Source: Pseudomonadota bacterium
GTDB taxonomy: Bacteria; Pseudomonadota; Gammaproteobacteria; Arenicellales; UBA868
Direction of reading: 5' to 3'
Length of the DNA stretch: 6,091 bases
Assembly: GCA_018661145.1 (NCBI GenBank)
Contig: JABJIU010000260.1
Location: 1-6,091, forward strand
The notes under the pieces were generated by a model. The model ran no database searches. It saw nothing but the letters and a program-made list of their open reading frames with translations, and had not been told where the DNA came from. Below, in pieces: positions 4,515 through 6,091 of the stretch (positions are counted from its first letter, which is position 1; the number at the start of each line of letters is the position of its first letter). Both the position numbers and the translations under genes were made by a program.

Positions 4515-6091
4515 ATGAGTGACGCCACTATCTATCCCGTCAACCCCGAAGTTTCGGCCAAAGCCCATATAGACCAGAACCGGTACGAAGAAATGTACCG
4601 GCGGTCGCTTTCCGATGCGGATGGCTTCTGGGCTGAGCAGGCAGAAGCGTTCGTGGACTGGTTCTCGCCCTGGCATACCGTGAGCCGGTGGAATTTTCAC
4701 ACGGGCGAGATCAGGTGGTTTGATGGCGCGACCCTTAATGTCGCCCATAACTGCATTGACCGGCATCTCGAAGCTCGAGGCGAGCAGACCGCAATTATCT
4801 GGGAGGGCGATGAGCCTTCGGTCGACACGAAACTCACTTTTAATGAACTTCACGATGCGGTATGCCGCTTTTCCAACGTTCTTAAGGGGCGAGGGGTGCG
4901 CAAAGGCGACCGGGTCTCAATCTATATGCCGATGATCCCGGAAGTGGCAATTGCAATGCTTTCGTGCGCGCGCATCGGCGCCGTGCACTCTGTCGTTTTT
5001 GGAGGGTTCTCACCAGAGGCGTTGAAGGATCGCATTCTGGACTCTGACTGTCGGGTGGTCATCACGGCTGACGAGGCCCCTCGCGGCGGCAAACCAGTCC
5101 CGCTGAAGGCGAATGTCGAGAAAGCGCTTGAGGGCTGTCCTGATGTTCATACCACTATCGTTGTTAGGAGGACTGGGAACGATGTCCCATCAGGGGGTGC
5201 GCGCGATGTCTGGTACCACGAGGCGGTCGCATCGGCGTCTACCCAATGCGAGCCGGAACCGATGGAGGCTGAGGATCCGCTTTTTATTTTGTACACCTCG
5301 GGTTCGACGGGTAAACCTAAGGGCGTGCTGCATACAACCGGTGGATACTTGCTCTATGTCGCAATGACTCACCGTTATGTGTTCGATTATCACGATGGCG
5401 ATGTCTATTGGTGCAGTGCCGACGTGGGTTGGATTACCGGTCACAGTTACATCGTATACGGTCCGTTGGCTAACGGCGCGACCACGCTCATGTTTGAGGG
5501 TGTACCAACCTACCCCGATGCCTCCCGCTTCTGGCGGGTAGTCGATAAGCACGGCGTCAATATCTTTTACACCGCCCCTACCGCGATTCGAGCTCTTATG
5601 AGCCAAGGAAACGATCCTGTTGAGGCGACCCGCCGTTCCAGTTTGCGACTGCTGGGCACGGTGGGCGAGCCGATCAATCCGGAAGCCTGGGAATGGTATT
5701 TCGGAGTTGTCGGAGAAAGGCGCTGTAGTGTGGTGGATACTTGGTTTCAGACCGAAACCGGAGGCATTTTGATCACGCCGCTTCCCGGCGCAACTGAGCT
5801 CAAACCGGGGTCAGCGACGCGGCCATTTTTCGGGATTGTCCCCGCACTCTTGGATGCAGATGGAAAGGAATTGGAGGGCGCGAATTCAGGCAATCTGGTC
5901 ATTACAGGTTCGTGGCCTGGCCAGATGCGAACCGTCTATCAGGACCACGAACGTTTTGTACAGACGTATTTCTCGGCCTACCCTGGGTTCTATATGACGG
6001 GCGATGGGGCCCGTCGTGATGAAGATGGTTATTATTGGATCACAGGCCGGGTTGACGATGTGATTAATGTCTCAGGTCATCGGATGGGAAC
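4515..6091 (+). CDS. acs: Acetyl-CoA synthetase (AMP-forming), 3'-truncated by window edge
   Basis: Acs activates acetate with ATP to acetyl-AMP and then makes acetyl-CoA, allowing growth on acetate. The frame from ATG 4515 stays open to the right edge: 525 of about 650 residues. The N-terminus (EEMYRRSLSDADGFWAEQA) is typical. The P-loop-like YTSGSTGKPKG is at 260-270. SADVGWITGHSYIVYGPL, TVGEPINPEAWEWY, GSATRPFFG, D497 in YMTGDG, R512 in GRVDDV and R523 in NVSGHR all match Salmonella/E. coli positions at an offset of three. The CoA-contact region reads DEAPRGGK (R190, K193), with Lys where E. coli has Arg194. The motif usually read DTWWQTETGG is DTWFQTETGG here: F411 replaces the Trp that lines the acetate pocket (W414 in Salmonella). 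The acetylation-regulated lysine (K609 in Salmonella) lies beyond the window. A propionyl-CoA synthetase is less likely, since that family has DNYWQTETG at this position. Confidence 0.96.
   Translation, partial: MSDATIYPVNPEVSAKAHIDQNRYEEMYRRSLSDADGFWAEQAEAFVDWFSPWHTVSRWNFHTGEIRWFDGATLNVAHNCIDRHLEARGEQTAIIWEGDEPSVDTKLTFNELHDAVCRFSNVLKGRGVRKGDRVSIYMPMIPEVAIAMLSCARIGAVHSVVFGGFSPEALKDRILDSDCRVVITADEAPRGGKPVPLKANVEKALEGCPDVHTTIVVRRTGNDVPSGGARDVWYHEAVASASTQCEPEPMEAEDPLFILYTSGSTGKPKGVLHTTGGYLLYVAMTHRYVFDYHDGDVYWCSADVGWITGHSYIVYGPLANGATTLMFEGVPTYPDASRFWRVVDKHGVNIFYTAPTAIRALMSQGNDPVEATRRSSLRLLGTVGEPINPEAWEWYFGVVGERRCSVVDTWFQTETGGILITPLPGATELKPGSATRPFFGIVPALLDADGKELEGANSGNLVITGSWPGQMRTVYQDHERFVQTYFSAYPGFYMTGDGARRDEDGYYWITGRVDDVINVSGHRMG

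Noticed and set aside
5190..5606. 138-codon minus-strand frame opposite acs
   Set aside because: It is antisense to conserved Acs motifs and is best explained as a shadow of acs codon usage.

Overview
The window looks like ordinary chromosomal core sequence from a gammaproteobacterium, or a close relative. All seven genes lie on the + strand and the sequence has moderate-to-high GC content by eye. The assignment rests on three things. First, the block of a yafS-like methyltransferase, rnhA and dnaQ is characteristic of Gamma- and Betaproteobacteria; E. coli has gloB-yafS-rnhA-dnaQ. Second, the LeuA and Acs proteins are of the proteobacterial type. Third, a family 4 uracil-DNA glycosylase carrying the N-terminal 'YLREMG' segment sits beside rimI. 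The genus cannot be named from this sequence.

Layout. Positions 1-1139 hold the 3' part of leuA (2-isopropylmalate synthase), open at the left edge. Six bases later comes an iron-sulfur family 4 uracil-DNA glycosylase (1146-1832). After nine more bases comes rimI, the ribosomal-protein alanine acetyltransferase (1842-2294). A 93-base gap leads into a tight three-gene cluster: a yafS-like SAM-methyltransferase-fold protein (2388-3209), rnhA for RNase HI (3212-3688) and dnaQ for the proofreading epsilon subunit of DNA polymerase III (3692-4408). The gaps in this cluster are only 2 and 3 bases. After 106 non-coding bases, acs for acetyl-CoA synthetase starts at 4515 behind a good ribosome binding site and runs off the right edge, with 525 of about 650 codons present.

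How the genes relate. The central genes serve DNA maintenance: uracil excision, RNA-DNA hybrid removal and replication proofreading. RimI serves ribosome modification. leuA (acetyl-CoA consumption for leucine) and acs (acetyl-CoA production from acetate) frame them but are separate functions. The six genes before 4409 are spaced like one or two operons: leuA-UDG-rimI and yafS-rnhA-dnaQ. acs appears to have its own regulatory region, which contains a perfect 14-bp palindrome resembling an FNR/ANR-type operator.

I found no mobile element, CRISPR array, tRNA, rRNA or evidence of a new system. The points worth a second look are modest: the FNR-like palindrome before acs, a Trp-to-Phe difference in the acetate pocket motif of Acs, two G8 tracts in neighbouring genes, a degenerate SAM-binding motif in the YafS-like protein, and rnhA and dnaQ lying in one frame with only a stop and one other codon between them.
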